The notes beneath the pieces were generated by a model. That model had not been told where the DNA came from. It did no database searches and saw nothing but the letters and a program-made list of their open reading frames with translations. 64,000 bases of DNA, taken from Ancistrus triradiatus. Lineage: Eukaryota; Chordata; Actinopteri; Siluriformes; Loricariidae. The stretch is taken from NCBI GenBank assembly GCA_025084515.1, contig JAJAGP010000545.1, positions 124,001 to 188,000 of the forward strand, given 5' to 3'. Position 1 is the stretch's first letter. The number at the start of each line of letters is the position of its first letter. A program made the position numbers and the translations under genes. Shown piece after piece: positions 12,078 through 22,519 of this stretch.

Positions 12078-13317
12078 TCTGCTCTTCACAACACATGTTT
12101 GTGGAAGTGTATCATGGCACAAACAAAGGAGATTTCTGAGGACCTCAGCAAAAGAGTTGTTGATGCTCATCAGGCTGGAAAAGGTTACAAAACCATCTTT
12201 AAGAGTTTGGGCTCTACCAATCCACATTCAGACAGATTGTGTACAAATGGAGGACCATTGGTACCCAACCCAGGAGAGGTCGACCAACAAAAATCACTCC
12301 AAGAGCAAGACGTGTAATAGTTGGTGAGGTCACAAAGGAGCCCTGGGTAACTTCTAAGCAACTGAAGGCCTCTCTCACATTGGCTAATGTTAATGTTCAT
12401 GAGTCCACCATCAGAAGAACACTGAACAACAATGGTGTGCATGGCAGGGTTGCAAGGAGAAAGCCACGCTGCTCTCCAAAAGAACATTGCTGTCGTCTGC
12501 AGTTTGCCTAAAGATCACGTGGACAAGCCAGACGGCTATTGGAAGAAGATGTTTTTTGTGGACGGATTGAGACCAAAATAGAACTTTTTGGTTTAAAAAT
12601 AAAAGCGTTATGGTTGGAAAGGAAAAACACTGGCATTCCAGCATAAGAAACCTTATCCCATCTGTTAAAACATAGGTTTTGATAATATCATGGTTTGGGC
12701 CTGTTTTTTGTTGCATCTGGTGGGCCAGACAGCTTTGCCATCATTGATGGTATGGAACAATGAATTTCTGGATGATATCAGAGAATTCTAAAGGAAAATG
12801 TCAGGACATCTGTCCATGGACTGAATCTCAGAGGAAGGGGGTCCATGCAGGCAAGACCAACGGACCCTAAGCACAACAAGTCGTTCTACCAAAGAATGGC
12901 TAAAGAAGAATAAAGTTCATTGTTTGGAATGGCCAAGTCAAAGTCACTGACCTTAATCCAATCGAAATGTTGTGGAAGGACCTGCAGCGAGCAGCTTAGC
13001 GAGTGAGAAAAACCCACCAACATCCCCAGAGCTTGAAGCTATTCTGTACGGAGGAATGGGCTAATTTCCTCCAAGCCAGTGTGCAGGACTGATCAAACAG
13101 TAAACAGGACCGCTTAGTTTCAGTTATTGCTGCACAGGGGGTCACACCAGATACTGAAAGCAAAGGGTCACACTACTTTTGCCACTCCTAATATGTTAAT
13201 ATTGGATAATTTTTTCTCAATAAATGAATGATTCAAGTACAGTTATTTTGTTCTCATTTGTTTATAAAACTTCATAAACTTCATAAACAAAGGGGTCATA
13301 AACTTTGAAGCACCACA
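12078..13317 (+). pseudogene. Tc1-A transposon, 5'-truncated, dead transposase
   Basis: Starts at 'tctgctcttcacaacacatg', just upstream of the transposase start, so the left terminal repeat is missing. The right terminus ends near 13317 (tttgaagcaccac). The transposase region begins at the ATG near 12114 and carries the paired DNA-binding domain (…QTKEISEDLSKRVVDAHQAGK…), then RRTLNNNGVHGRVARRK and the catalytic region in pieces. Single-base insertions and deletions break the frame many times (for example near 12190, 12510 and 12700). It is a non-functional member of the most numerous family in this window. Confidence 0.85.
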
Positions 13318-13320
13318 GCA

Positions 13321-13500
13321 CGGCGGGTAATGCAGAGCAAGTGCGGGCGGCTAACGCGAAGCCAACGTGAAGCAAGAGCAGAGCTAACGCGAAGCTAAAC
13401 TTGAGGACTAGTGCGGAGCTAGCCACGGGGGAAAACGGGAGGGAAACGTGGAGGCAAGTGCGAGGCTAACGTGAAGCTAATGCGAAGCTAGTGCAGACTT
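13321..13500. repeat. Degenerate GC-rich minisatellite
   Basis: Variants of 'gctaacgcgaagc' (gctaacgtgaagc, gctaatgcgaagc, gccaacgtgaagc) repeat at roughly 12-25 base intervals. The block starts right after the Tc1-A terminus and is more GC-rich than its surroundings. Confidence 0.7.
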
Positions 13501-13633
13501 GCTTAACATACACTGTGTGTGAACCCCTACCCAAGACAATGCTAGCACGACAGCGTCTCCAAATGCTGAGCTTTGGCTCAGCTGCGTGCAGTTAGAAATC
13601 AGCCCTTACTTAGAGAGAGAAAGTCTCAAGGTG

Positions 13634-13848
13634 AGTCAAGTCAAGTCAAGTCAGATTTATTTATATAGCGCTTTTTACAATGGAGCATTGTCTCAAAGCA
13701 ACTTTACAAGTTTAGATTATCTCCTAATAACTACGTCCAATCTCAAATTGAGCAAGCCTAGGGCGACAGTGGCAAGGAAAAACTCCCTAGTTCTAGGAAG
13801 AAACCTTGGGAGGACCAAGACTCAAAAAGGGACCCATCCTCCTTGGGT
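13634..13848 (+). repeat. Widespread teleost interspersed repeat
   Basis: Starts with (gtcaa)n 'gtcaagtcaagtcaagtcag', then 'tttatttatatagcgctttt', 'aggaaaaactccctag', 'gaagaaaccttgggagg' and 'gggacccatcctcc'. This word order is very common in teleost genomes. I do not assign its class. The frames across it are not genes. Confidence 0.65.
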
Positions 13849-14652
13849 GAGTCCGCAGCCGTCACATGTCCCACCGGAGGATTGTGGGCGATGTCCCACA
13901 GAGCCGAGGTAGTTGAGGGAAAGACCACGGGACATAACAATAAGGTGGGCTCAATTGAAAAGTTTGAAGAATTTTGTAAATTAACATATTTGCTATTCTT
14001 TTTGGTTTTGTTTTTTTGTTTGTTTCTTTCTTGCTTGCTGTTTGCTGAATGAATGTTTGCTGTTTAAATGTTTTAAATGCCTTGACCAAATTCCTCAATA
14101 AAAAATATTTTTAACAATGATATCTATAACATTAGTTGTTTTTAACCAATAGTGGCAGATAAGTTCTTAAGATTGTCAGCTTAAATCTTAAAGATTTTCA
14201 CTTCTCAGCTAAGAAGAAGGGCGCTGGCTAAAAGAAAATGTATATGTTTAATGTCACAATTGTTTTTAATTAAATGTTTATTTTTGGTGAATCGTGTGGC
14301 CATGTAAAACACCTCGTGCAGGAACAAGCCAATTTCTCTATGCCTTGTTTCATTATATCTATGAATTTTGCAGACTGTGACATGTTGTCCTTTCTATAAA
14401 AATCAAGAGCTCTGTGCTCAGAGTTGTAAGGTATAGACAGAACCAAATTAGACATGCATAGAAAGGTGGATGACATTCTACTGGTATATGTGCTTAAGTC
14501 GCAGACGCATAGATTTTGCATCACTTTGCATTTATTCACAGTAGCAGCAGCACACTAGAACACCTAAGTAAAAATATGCTGCCAGTCTCACAGTTCAGGC
14601 TTTTTATATATTATCAACAAGGTTAATATGTCATCGTGTTCAGCTGATGTTG
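13849..14652. other. No gene seen
   Basis: Spacer with T-rich runs near 14000. Confidence 0.5.
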
Positions 14653-14686
14653 TCCAGTACCTTAACCGCTAGGCCACCACAGTCCC
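14653..14686 (-). repeat. SINE head fragment
   Basis: 'ccttaaccgctaggccacca' is the complement of the SINE head (tggtggcctagcggttaagg). Only ~34 bases remain. Confidence 0.6.
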
Positions 14687-14825
14687 ACATGTAGAATACA
14701 ATGTAGAAAAGTAGAAACAGAATATAGGATATAGGCAGTTACACCTTTTAATTTTTTATAAGTATTTGTAATTACTGCACATCTCCAGTGACCACCAAGT
14801 TTGCCCTCCAGCACCAATTATTGTC

Positions 14826-14990
14826 TGTGGAGGTGTAGAGGTTAAGACTACTGACCCAAAGATCCAGCTTTCAAAGCCCAGAATTACCAACCTGCCAAAG
14901 TTGGAGCCTTCAGCATGGATCTTAATCCTGCTTGGATTGTACACTTTATTATTATATTATAAAGGTATCTACTAAATACAGTAAATGTAT
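14826..14990 (+). repeat. tRNA-derived SINE, strongly diverged
   Basis: 'gtagaggttaagactactga', 'ctgccaaagttggagcc', 'tgcttggattgtac' and 'gtatctactaaatacagtaa' keep the order of the SINE family. Confidence 0.6.
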
Positions 14991-15414
14991 TTGGCTTTGG
15001 GTATGTTCTTTCCTTATCTAATGTTGTCTCAGATTCTGTTCACCTGAAAACATGCAAATATATTCTAGCAGACTGGCTGCTCTGAATATTCCCTAGGCTT
15101 CGGAGGAAGAAGTGCAGATACGGTTAGTAAAATGTGACATTTGTAAAGTTTCCTCCTGACTTTAAGTAAAAATAAATCACTTTCAAAAAATGTACACTAA
15201 TGAATAGTAAACTGTTTCATCTATGGCACAAATAACTATCACCAAGCACCTACTGTTTTTACCCAAACACTGAGCAACTGAGTGTATCAGTGAAATGTCA
15301 ACATTACTAACAAGTCCTGCCTCAGTCCTAAAGGTCAGGAGATGAAAGGTTGGGATTAGCACGAATGTATGCCATGGTGGAGATACTCTTTGGAAATGAA
15401 GCCACACCTGTGCC
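14991..15414. other. No gene seen; left flank of the R array
   Basis: Unrecognised spacer leading up to the first 2.4-kb repeat unit. Confidence 0.5.
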
Positions 15415-15892
15415 TTGACAATGCAGTTTGTTAAAATGGTGATAATGGTTGCCCAAAAACTCCACCTGGATGGTAATCGGATATTCCATGAGTGCATTTT
15501 TTTACCTCTTTATTGTCCTAGTATCTCATTTGGGATATATCTTGGTATTCTGGTGTTAATTTTGGTGACACTACTTTGGTAAACATTATTTCTGTGTACT
15601 TCACAGTGGTAAAGCAGATAATGCTGGTGTTGCACAGCTCTACCGTCCGTGGATTTGGGTATGTTCTTACTGTGTCCCTGATGGTTTCATCCCTGCTCCT
15701 AAAACAGGTCACTAGTGGATTAGATCTACTAGGTTGCTACTTAGGTCAGTAGTTCCCAACCTTTCTTCCTTTGTTCCTCGGTGCCCCCCTATGAGCATCC
15801 AAGGAAAGTTGCAGATACTGAAGATGATACTGAAGATGAATGTAACTACACTAATATAATATAAACACAAACAAGAATCATTTGAATTGCAT

Positions 15893-16110
15893 TGTGTTCA
15901 GTGGTTAGCACTGTTATCTGAGTTCCAGAGACCTGGGTTTGATTCTCAGTCTGGCCCTGCTTGTGGAGTTTTTTCTCCCACATTCAAGATTTGACTTTTC
16001 AAAAGTTTCCTAGTGTGAGTGAGTGGGAATGTGTCTGTGTGCGTGCATGTTTAGGGTTGGTTAAAGGCTTGCGGCTTGTGCAAACTGAATCCACATTTGA
16101 AATTCTGTGC
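15893..16110 (+). repeat. tRNA-headed repeat inside R1
   Basis: 'cagtggttagcactgttatc' and 'gggtttgattctcagtctgg' form an A/B-box-like head, followed by 'gcttgtggagttttttctcc'. The same piece recurs in R3 (from about 23001) and R4 (from about 28588), as expected of tandem copies. Confidence 0.65.
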
Positions 16111-17382
16111 ACTACATAGTGAACAACTCGTAAGAATTTAATCCTGTTGTCTGGCCTTACCTAGAGGAAGATGGGCTCTCAGTTTGAACCTCTTTCAAGT
16201 CTTCTTGCTTATGTTTTTGTGAGAGTTTCTCTTTGCACTCTGTCATCTCTGGATGCTTATTTGATGTCTAGACTCAGTTCCTGTAACTCTGGTTTATAAC
16301 AATGTACACTAGTGTTGTAAGGGTTAACTTGTAACTTGGCCTGTATTAGTTTAGACTGTAAACAAATGCGTACTGGAAATTTCTTTTTAATGGAAAGAGC
16401 ACTTAATGTTATCCTTCGTACATCCGACCTTGCTTTATCACTGGGTTTTTAAACTGTTGCTTGTACATTTGATACACAATGCAAACAACCCTAATTTAAT
16501 CTTGTAATATTAATAGAGGTTATTTATTTGCGCCTTTTCGTTACTCAAGGACACTGTACCAAAAAACAGCATAAAAATGGCTCTGCCTATCTAGCACTGT
16601 TGGTCTCTTGTCTACACCCCTTGTTCAAAAACTGCTTAGCGTAATTGTAAGTCACTCTGGATAAGCGTGTCTGCTAAGTGCCAAAAATGAATGACTAATT
16701 TAAACATTGTTTTGGAATAGTGTAAATTCGATATATCCCATTGAGATTCTAATGGTCATGTGTCCAGCTCCAGCTGATGCACAGCCCTTTTTTAAACTTT
16801 GTAAACATTCACTCGATTTGCTTTAATGAGACTCCAGTTTGTGTTTGCTATTGATTTGGTTCCAACGTCACCTGTTGTCTTTAAAACCAGTTCCACCTCA
16901 TTGACTATCCATGTAGGTCAGTCTGCATGCATTATAAACCTCCTTACATACTTAATACATTAACCCTAAACAAAACAGGCTTTTCTTTTATTCTCATGAA
17001 CTGGAGACCAGTCATTCATTCAGTCCTTGTTGGCACCTGCTTATTCAATTAGACGTCAAGGGGGGCCAGGGACTATCAAGCACCACTGGGCACAAGGCGT
17101 TAAACTTGATGCAAACAGTGACTTTCCACTGAAAATGATTACTCTAGCTTCTTAATGCTACACCTAATTATAACCTCAGGAACAATAATACACATTTTTG
17201 GCTCTGTTGTTTTTCAAAAGAAAGTCTCAAAAGGACCCTTTCCATGTGAGGTTAATATGGAATTGGGAAGAGTTTTGTTTGTGATGTAATGGAGCTGATT
17301 GGGTAATACATATGGGACTGGATTGTGGTTGTGATGTAATGGATCTTTTTTAATGGTATTATAAGAAATTGTGGTTATGGTA

Positions 17383-17830
17383 CAGTGGTGCTTGAAAGTT
17401 TGTGAATCCTTTAGAATTTCGATATTTCTGCATAAATATGACCTAAAACATCATCTATTGTCAAGTCCTAAAAGTAAATTAAGAGAACCCAGTTAAACAA
17501 ATAAGACAAAAATATTATACTTGGTCATTTATTTATCAAGGAAAATGATCCAATATTACATATTAGTGAGTGGCAAAAGTATGTGACCCTCTAGGATTAC
17601 CAGTTAATTTGAAGGTGAAATTAGAGTCAGGTGTTTTCAACCAATGTGATGACAATCAGGTGTGAGGGGGCACCCTGTTTTATTTAAAAGACAGGGATCT
17701 ATCAAAATCTGCTCTTCACAACACATGTTTGTGGAAGTGTATCATGGCACGAACAAAAGAGATTTCTGAGAACCTCAGAAAAAGAGTTGTTGATGCTCAA
17801 AAGGCTGGAAAAGGTTACAAAACCATCTCC
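17383..17830 (+). mobile_element. Tc1-A left end in R1, cut by the unit junction
   Basis: Preceded by TA. It begins with the terminal repeat, continues through the untranslated leader, and reaches the transposase ATG at 17747 (MARTKEISENLRKRVVDAQK...). After about 29 codons the sequence switches at 17831 to the start of the next unit. The copies at 27641-28093 and 30133-30290 are the matching parts of R3 and R4. Confidence 0.9.
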
Positions 17831-18118
17831 TTGACCATGCAGTTTCTTAAAATGTTGATAATAGTTGTTCAAAAACTCCACCTGGATGGTAATCAGATAT
17901 TCCATGAGTGCGTTTTTTTTTTACCACTTTATTGTCCTAGTAACTCATTTGGGATGTATCTTGGTATTCTGGTATTAATTTTTGGTGACACTACTTTAGT
18001 AAATACTATTTCTGTGTACCAGTTAATTTGAAGGTGAAATTAGAGTCAGGTGTTTTCAACCAATGGGATGACAATCAGGTGTGAGGGGGCACCCTGTTTT
18101 ATTTAAAGGACAGGGATC

Positions 18119-18141
18119 TGTTACGGGGGGCCTGGGGGGCA
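18119..18141 (-). repeat. Residual 23-base stub of the 3' LTR
   Basis: Matches the first 23 + strand bases of the intact LTR at 21285-21307, with one difference (C for T at the sixth base). It then switches abruptly to integrase sequence. The target duplication next to it is preserved, so the outer LTR edge is original. Confidence 0.85.
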
Positions 18142-18640
18142 GTTTGGGCAACGGCACGAGCTTGCACCCCTTGGAGAACCGGTCTACCGCCACGAGGACG
18201 ACCATGTTTCCCCTAGATGGTGGCAAGCCCGTGACAAAGTCCAGTGTGATGTGCGACCAGGGGTGAGCGGGGACGGGGAGAGGATGAAGAAGGCCAGGGG
18301 GCCTCCTGCGGGGGGTCTTGTTGCGGGCACAGACCTTGCAGGAGGCCACGAACTGCCTGATGTCGTCCTCCATGCGTGGCCACCAGAAGCTCTGTCGGAG
18401 GAGCTTGTAGGTGGCCGTGCGGCCAGGGTGCGCCGCAAACGATGCCTCGTGCCCCCAGCGCATAACTCTGGGGCGAGCGGAGGCCGGGACGAACCTGCAA
18501 TCGGGTTCGCGACGAAGGGCCTTAGTGACCACGTCGTCGATAGCCCAGGTGAGGGCCGCAAACCACCCAAGGGGCCGGGAGGATGGGGTCCTGGACGTCG
18601 GAGGAGTCCGATCGATCCCATTGTCTAGATAGGGCGTCGG
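18142..18640 (-). pseudogene. Gypsy integrase, truncated
   Basis: The minus frame shows an H2C2 zinc-binding block: His of [12 protein letters not shown], a second His five residues later, and Cys-x2-Cys in SCKVCAR. It is followed by the catalytic-core start [14 protein letters not shown] and [10 protein letters not shown]. The sequence then runs into the LTR stub, so the second Asp and the Glu of the DDE triad, and the C-terminal domain, are missing. It belongs to the pol polyprotein of the 18119-22383 element and is non-functional. Confidence 0.85.
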
Positions 18641-18960
18641 GCTTGGCGTTTTTGGAGCCCGGCCGGAAGGTGACCGTAAAGTCGAACCTGGCTAAGAACA
18701 GGGACCAGCGAGCCTGGCGGGCGTTAAGCCTTTTGGCCTGTTGGATATACGCCAGGTTCTTGTGGTCCGTCCACACCAGGAACGGGTTTTTGGCGCCTTC
18801 CAGCCAGTGCCGCCACTCCTCCAGCGCCAGCTTCATGGCCAAGAGCTCCCGGTCCCTAATGGGGTAGTTACGCTCGGCGGAGGACAGGCGTCGTGAAAAG
18901 TAGGCGCACGGGTGGAGTTTGCGGTCCGACCCAGTGCGCTGAGAAAGGATGGCCCCCACG
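18641..18960 (-). pseudogene. Gypsy RNase H domain
   Basis: The frame reads [18 protein letters not shown] (first acidic residue in VDAS), then [26 protein letters not shown] and PDALSR. These are the usual landmarks of the Ty3/gypsy RNase H that follows the polymerase domain. It is in the same open frame as the downstream half of the reverse transcriptase (19484-18522). Confidence 0.88.
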
Positions 18961-19780
18961 CCGATGTCGGATGCGTCTACCTCGACGACGAACGGTTCCT
19001 CAGGATCGGGAAACCTGAGAACCGGGGGGTTGGTGAGTCGGTCTTTGATCGTTTGGAACACTCGGTCGGCCTCCAGAGTCCAGCGGAAGGGGCCCGGGGT
19101 CTTGCGCATGAGGGCTGTCAACGGGGCGTCGGAAAAAATTCGCGAAGCCCAGGAACCGCTGGACAGGTCCATTTGCAGCAACCCCTGGGACACGATGAAC
19201 CCCAAGAAGGCCACCGAGGGGGTGTGGAAAACCGACTTTTCCAGCTTTACGTACAGCCGGTTTTCCAGGAGCAGTTGCAAGACCCGGCGGACAATGCCGA
19301 TGTGCTCCTCGAGCGTTCGGCTAAAGATCTGGATATCGTCGAGGTAGACGAATGCGTATCGATCCAGGGCCTCCCGGAGCACGTCATTGATAAATTGTTG
19401 GAAGACAGCCGGGGCGTTCATCAGCCCAAAAGGCATCACCCTGTACTCATAAGGCCCGTGGGCGTCAAAAAGGCTGTCTTCCACTCGTCCCCCTGCCGGA
19501 TGCGAACGAGGTTGTAAGCGCTCCGGAGGTCCAGCTTGGTAAAGATGCTGGCCCCTTGGAGCGCCTCAAATGCCGTCACCATGAGGGGCAGGGGGTAACG
19601 GTCCTTGACCGTGATTGCGTTGAGGCCCCGGTAGTCGATACACGGGCGCAGAGAGTCCTCCTTCTTAGAGACGAAGAAGAAACCCGCCCCCGCCGGCGAG
19701 GAGGATGGCCGGATGAAGCCCTGCTGGAGTGCCTTGGTGATATACTGTCGCATGGCCTCCTGTTCAGTGCGGCTCAGAGA
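18961..19780 (-). pseudogene. Gypsy reverse transcriptase, frameshifted
   Basis: Upstream half (frame ending at 19436): [19 protein letters not shown] and TKLDLRSAY, the latter with the first catalytic Asp. Downstream half (frame from 19484): [16 protein letters not shown] and [11 protein letters not shown] with the YLDD active site. The halves lie in different frames and meet near 19460, so a frameshift separates the palm motifs. It would copy the element RNA in an active relative. This copy cannot make a full enzyme. Confidence 0.9.
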
Positions 19781-20340
19781 GAAGAGCCGCCCCCGGGGAG
19801 AGCTGTACCTGGCAGGAGGTTAATGACGCAGTCATATCCTCTGTGTGGCGGAAGGACCTGGGCCGCGCCTTTACTGAACACCACCCCCAGATCCCTATAG
19901 GGTTCGGGAACGGTTGACAAATCGGGCACCGCCTGCCGAACCTGAGGCTGGCGATGGGGGGTGGACAGCGGGAGCAGGCAGGACTCCCGGCATCGGGGAG
20001 ACCAAGCGTAAACAGACCGGGTCTGCCAGTCAATCCGTAGGTTGTGGAGTAGCAACCACGGATAGCCCAGAACCAGCTGGAGAGTAGGCATGCGGGTGAT
20101 AAGAAAAACGAATCTCTCCGAATGGAGTCCCGTCTCCAGAGTGACCGGCAGGGTCCTATGGGTGACAGGCCCCCTGCCCAGGGTCCGGCCGTCGAAAGCC
20201 CTGAGCGGCTGGGGACTGGAGAGGGCCTCGACCTGCAGGCGTAAACGCCGTGTGAGGGCTTCGTCGATAAAGTTGCCCTCGGCCTCGGAATCAACGTAGG
20301 CAGAGAGGCGGACCCGACCGCCTTCCCCCTGACGAAGAAC
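19781..20340 (-). pseudogene. Gypsy protease and linker
   Basis: Near 20310-20280 the minus strand reads YVDSEAEGNFIDEAL, an aspartic-protease active-site block (DSE where DSG/DTG is usual). Downstream come MPTLQLVLGYPWLLLH and PEPYRDLGVVFSK, which in this retroelement group link protease and reverse transcriptase. The frames are broken between the parts. Confidence 0.7.
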
Positions 20341-21284
20341 AACCGCTAGGGTGAGGCCCGACAGGGGGCGAGTGGGTAGTCCTAGGACCGGCCCCCCCGA
20401 CTGGCCCTGGCCCTTGCGTTTCCCGACCCGCCTGAAGACGGGGGGTCGGCCCCGCCGGGAGGGCCCCAGCCAGCCCCCCCGAGCTCCATGGGCTCAGGAG
20501 CATCGGAACGGGCGGTGCGAGGAACAGTGGCATCACGACCAGGCCACGGACCAATGGAGTGGTTACGAGGCCCTGCCCTCTCACGGGCCCGTTGCCGCAG
20601 ATGAGAGTCGATGGTAGTGGCGAGGTTATAAAGGTCGTCAAGCATGGCGGGAGGATCCCGAACAGCCAGCTCATCCTTCAGGGACTCGTTGAGCCCTCGT
20701 TCGTAGCTGGAGATGAGGGCTGCCTCATTCCAACCGCTTTCCGCCGAAAGGGTTTGGAACTCGATGGTGTATTCGACCACCGACCTGGCGCCTTGCACCC
20801 CCCTAGCGGATGGAAGAAGGTCCCTTTGAGAGCCTCAGCAAAAGTCTCTTCGTCCTCACAGGCAGGGGACCCGGCCTCCCACTGGGCTGTGGCCCAGGCC
20901 AGAGCCCGACCCGAGAGGAGGGAGATGATAATAAGCTATGCGGGACCGAGGCGTGGGGAACTGGGACGAGCGCAGCTCAAAAATGAGCGAGCATTGCATC
21001 AAGAAACCCCTGCAGCGCTCGGGTTTCGGGGACGGCGACGGGGGAGTCCCCCGCGGGGCGAGGCGGAGGAGGAGCTGGAGGCGGCGTGGGACCAAGCGGG
21101 GGGGTGACCACCTGGAAGCTGGAGAGCTTGGCGGACAGCTCCTTGACCGCCTCGGTCAGAGCCGCAACCTGCTGGGTGAGGAGGGTCAGTTGCTGCTCGT
21201 GACGCCCCAGGGTAACACTGGTGGCAGAGAACGGCATCAGCTGGGGGTGGAGACCCCTCTGGGTCCATACTGGGCGCACTGTAC
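20341..21284 (-). pseudogene. Gypsy gag-like region, frameshifted
   Basis: The minus strand first gives a helix-rich stretch (LGRHEQQLTLLTQQVAAL, TEAVKELSAKL) directly after the LTR, then proline-rich sequence. In another frame it gives YTIEFQTLSAESGWNEAAL and AMLDDLYNLATTIDSHL, typical of retrotransposon gag capsid-like proteins. No clear CCHC knuckle was seen. Gag would form the particle in an active copy. Here the frame changes near 20980 and 20800. Confidence 0.75.
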
Positions 21285-22383
21285 TGTTATGGGGGGCCTG
21301 GGGGGCACACCAAAAGAAAAGAAAATAACGGACCCAAGTGCAGGGACTATCGCAAAAGGCGGGAAATGGGAGAAAGAAAGCAAAGGAATCCCTTCTGACG
21401 TGCACGAAAGCCGCTGAAGACAGCCCGTCACGGGATTCAATGTCAGAGTCACAGTCTCCGGGGGCGGGAACGCCACTGCTGAACCACGGATCTTGTGAAC
21501 AGCAGAAAGAAGAAACGGCTATAAGCCAACGGGCAAACGAAGGAGTCGCTTTCTGGCGACCTCAGAAAAAAGAGGCTTTTAATAAACGTGGGATGGAATG
21601 CGAGAAGCAAAAGAAAAGACGGGAAATAACCCGTCGATGCTCTAAACAGAGCGAAGGGAAATGAAGCACGCACGGCACTCTGAAACCGAGTGAGCGCTAT
21701 GTGTGTGCGTGGGAAAACGCTCTGTGTGTGAGGTTGGAGCGCTGTGTGTGTGTGGCTTCAACGCTCTGCGTGTGAGGCAGAAGCGCTGTGTGTGTGTGGC
21801 TGCAGCTCTCTGTGTGTGAGGCAGAAGCGCTGTGTGTGTGTGTGGCCGCAGCGCTCGACTGCGCATGTGCCAGGGGGTTTCTCGAGCCAAGCGTGGCTAA
21901 CGCGGCCAGCGCGTCTCGAGGACGGGAATTAAGCGTTGCTACGCTCGGAGGGAGAAACGGAATACTGGTACCGGGATTTAACCAGGCCCAAGGCAATGCC
22001 GAAGGCTATGAGGCCCAGGAACGGAGCGATCGGCATCCAGACGGGGACGCCGAAGCGAGCAATGGCCGCGGGCGCCTTAGGACAGCGGGAAGAAAGAGGT
22101 AAGTGGCGTTACCCAACTTTCCCTCACCTAACCTTCTACAGCCCTATCATTACCTCAAGGCTTTTGCCTTTACGGGATCCCACCTCCTTCGCGAGACGGG
22201 GCCACCACTCTCCTTAAACGGTGAAGCTGGGAGGGTAACGCCGTACATAAATGCTCGAAAAGTAGGGTGCCTCATCAGAGAGTGCGCCGAAGGCCGGCGT
22301 AAGGACGCTCATTTTACAGGGGGTCGTCCGCGATGTTTGGCGGTCCCGCGGTGGCCCCTAGTGGCGGGAATGCGCCCCTGATA
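21285..22383 (-). repeat. 5' LTR of the gypsy element (1099 bases)
   Basis: Read on the minus strand it starts TATCAGGGGCG (TA where TG is expected) and ends CCCCCCATAACA, next to the GGATC duplication at 22384-22388. It contains an internal tandem array rich in (GT)n at about 21690-21860. The outer TG-to-TA change is a point mutation of the terminal dinucleotide. Confidence 0.85.
21690..21862. repeat. GT-rich tandem repeat inside the LTR
   Basis: Units alternate 'gaggcagaagcgctgtgtgt' with 'gtggctgcagctctctgtg', giving a composite period of about 45-50 bases and roughly three to four copies. Variable (GT) runs sit in each unit. The unusual protein frames here on both strands come from the repeat. 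Confidence 0.8.
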
Positions 22384-22519
22384 GGATCTATCAAAATCTG
22401 CTCTTCACAACACATGTTTGTGGAAGTGTATCATGGCACGAACAAAAGAGATTTCTGAGAACCTCAGAAAAAGAGTTGTTGATGCTCAAAAGGCTGGAAA
22501 AGGTTACAAAACCATCTCC
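22384..22519 (+). mobile_element. Tc1-A piece resuming after the gypsy insertion (R2)
   Basis: After the GGATC duplication the Tc1-A leader continues (tatcaaaatctgctcttc), reaches the transposase ATG at about 22433, and ends after about 29 codons at the R2/R3 junction. It joins the 18021-18118 segment if the gypsy insertion is removed. Confidence 0.88.

Larger units (their letters stand above)
15415..17830. repeat. 2.4-kb tandem unit R1
   Basis: The first of four head-to-tail copies. The unit starts at 'ttgacaatgcagtttg' (the other copies have ttgaccatgcag) and ends inside a Tc1-A transposase ('aaaccatctcc'). Its length is 2416 bases. It includes a tRNA-headed repeat of the second type at about 15893-16110, a SINE tail at about 16620-16690, and at its right end 448 bases of Tc1-A. 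No host gene was recognised. R3 is the same length within a couple of bases once its insertion is removed. Confidence 0.9.
18119..22383 (-). mobile_element. Ty3/gypsy LTR retrotransposon, 3' end deleted
   Basis: The element reads on the minus strand and is bounded by the 5-base duplication GGATC (18114-18118 and 22384-22388). It is GC-rich in an AT-rich region. Minus-strand order is 5' LTR (22383-21285), gag-like, protease, reverse transcriptase, RNase H, integrase, then a 23-base stub of the 3' LTR (18141-18119). The integrase stops shortly after its first catalytic Asp. The order PR-RT-RH-IN and the motifs YLDD and LDFVTGLP place it in the Ty3/gypsy group. Several frameshifts and the loss of the 3' LTR show that it is inactive. 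Confidence 0.92.
17831..22519. repeat. 2.4-kb tandem unit R2, internally deleted, with gypsy insertion
   Basis: Carries the unit start (17831-18020), then jumps to Tc1-A leader sequence (18021-18118), so about 2.0 kb of the unit is missing. The word TACC lies at both joined points. The Tc1-A part is then split by a gypsy element (18119-22383) and resumes at 22384 to end in 'aaccatctcc' at 22519. Confidence 0.85.

Noticed and set aside
11866..12327. 153-residue + frame starting MCRRIVSLDVIEF
   Set aside because: It crosses low-complexity sequence and then reads Tc1-A transposase out of frame; no independent support.
18251..21664. Long + strand open frames across the gypsy element
   Set aside because: They lie antisense to clear pol and gag motifs on the minus strand in GC-rich DNA and show no domain of their own.
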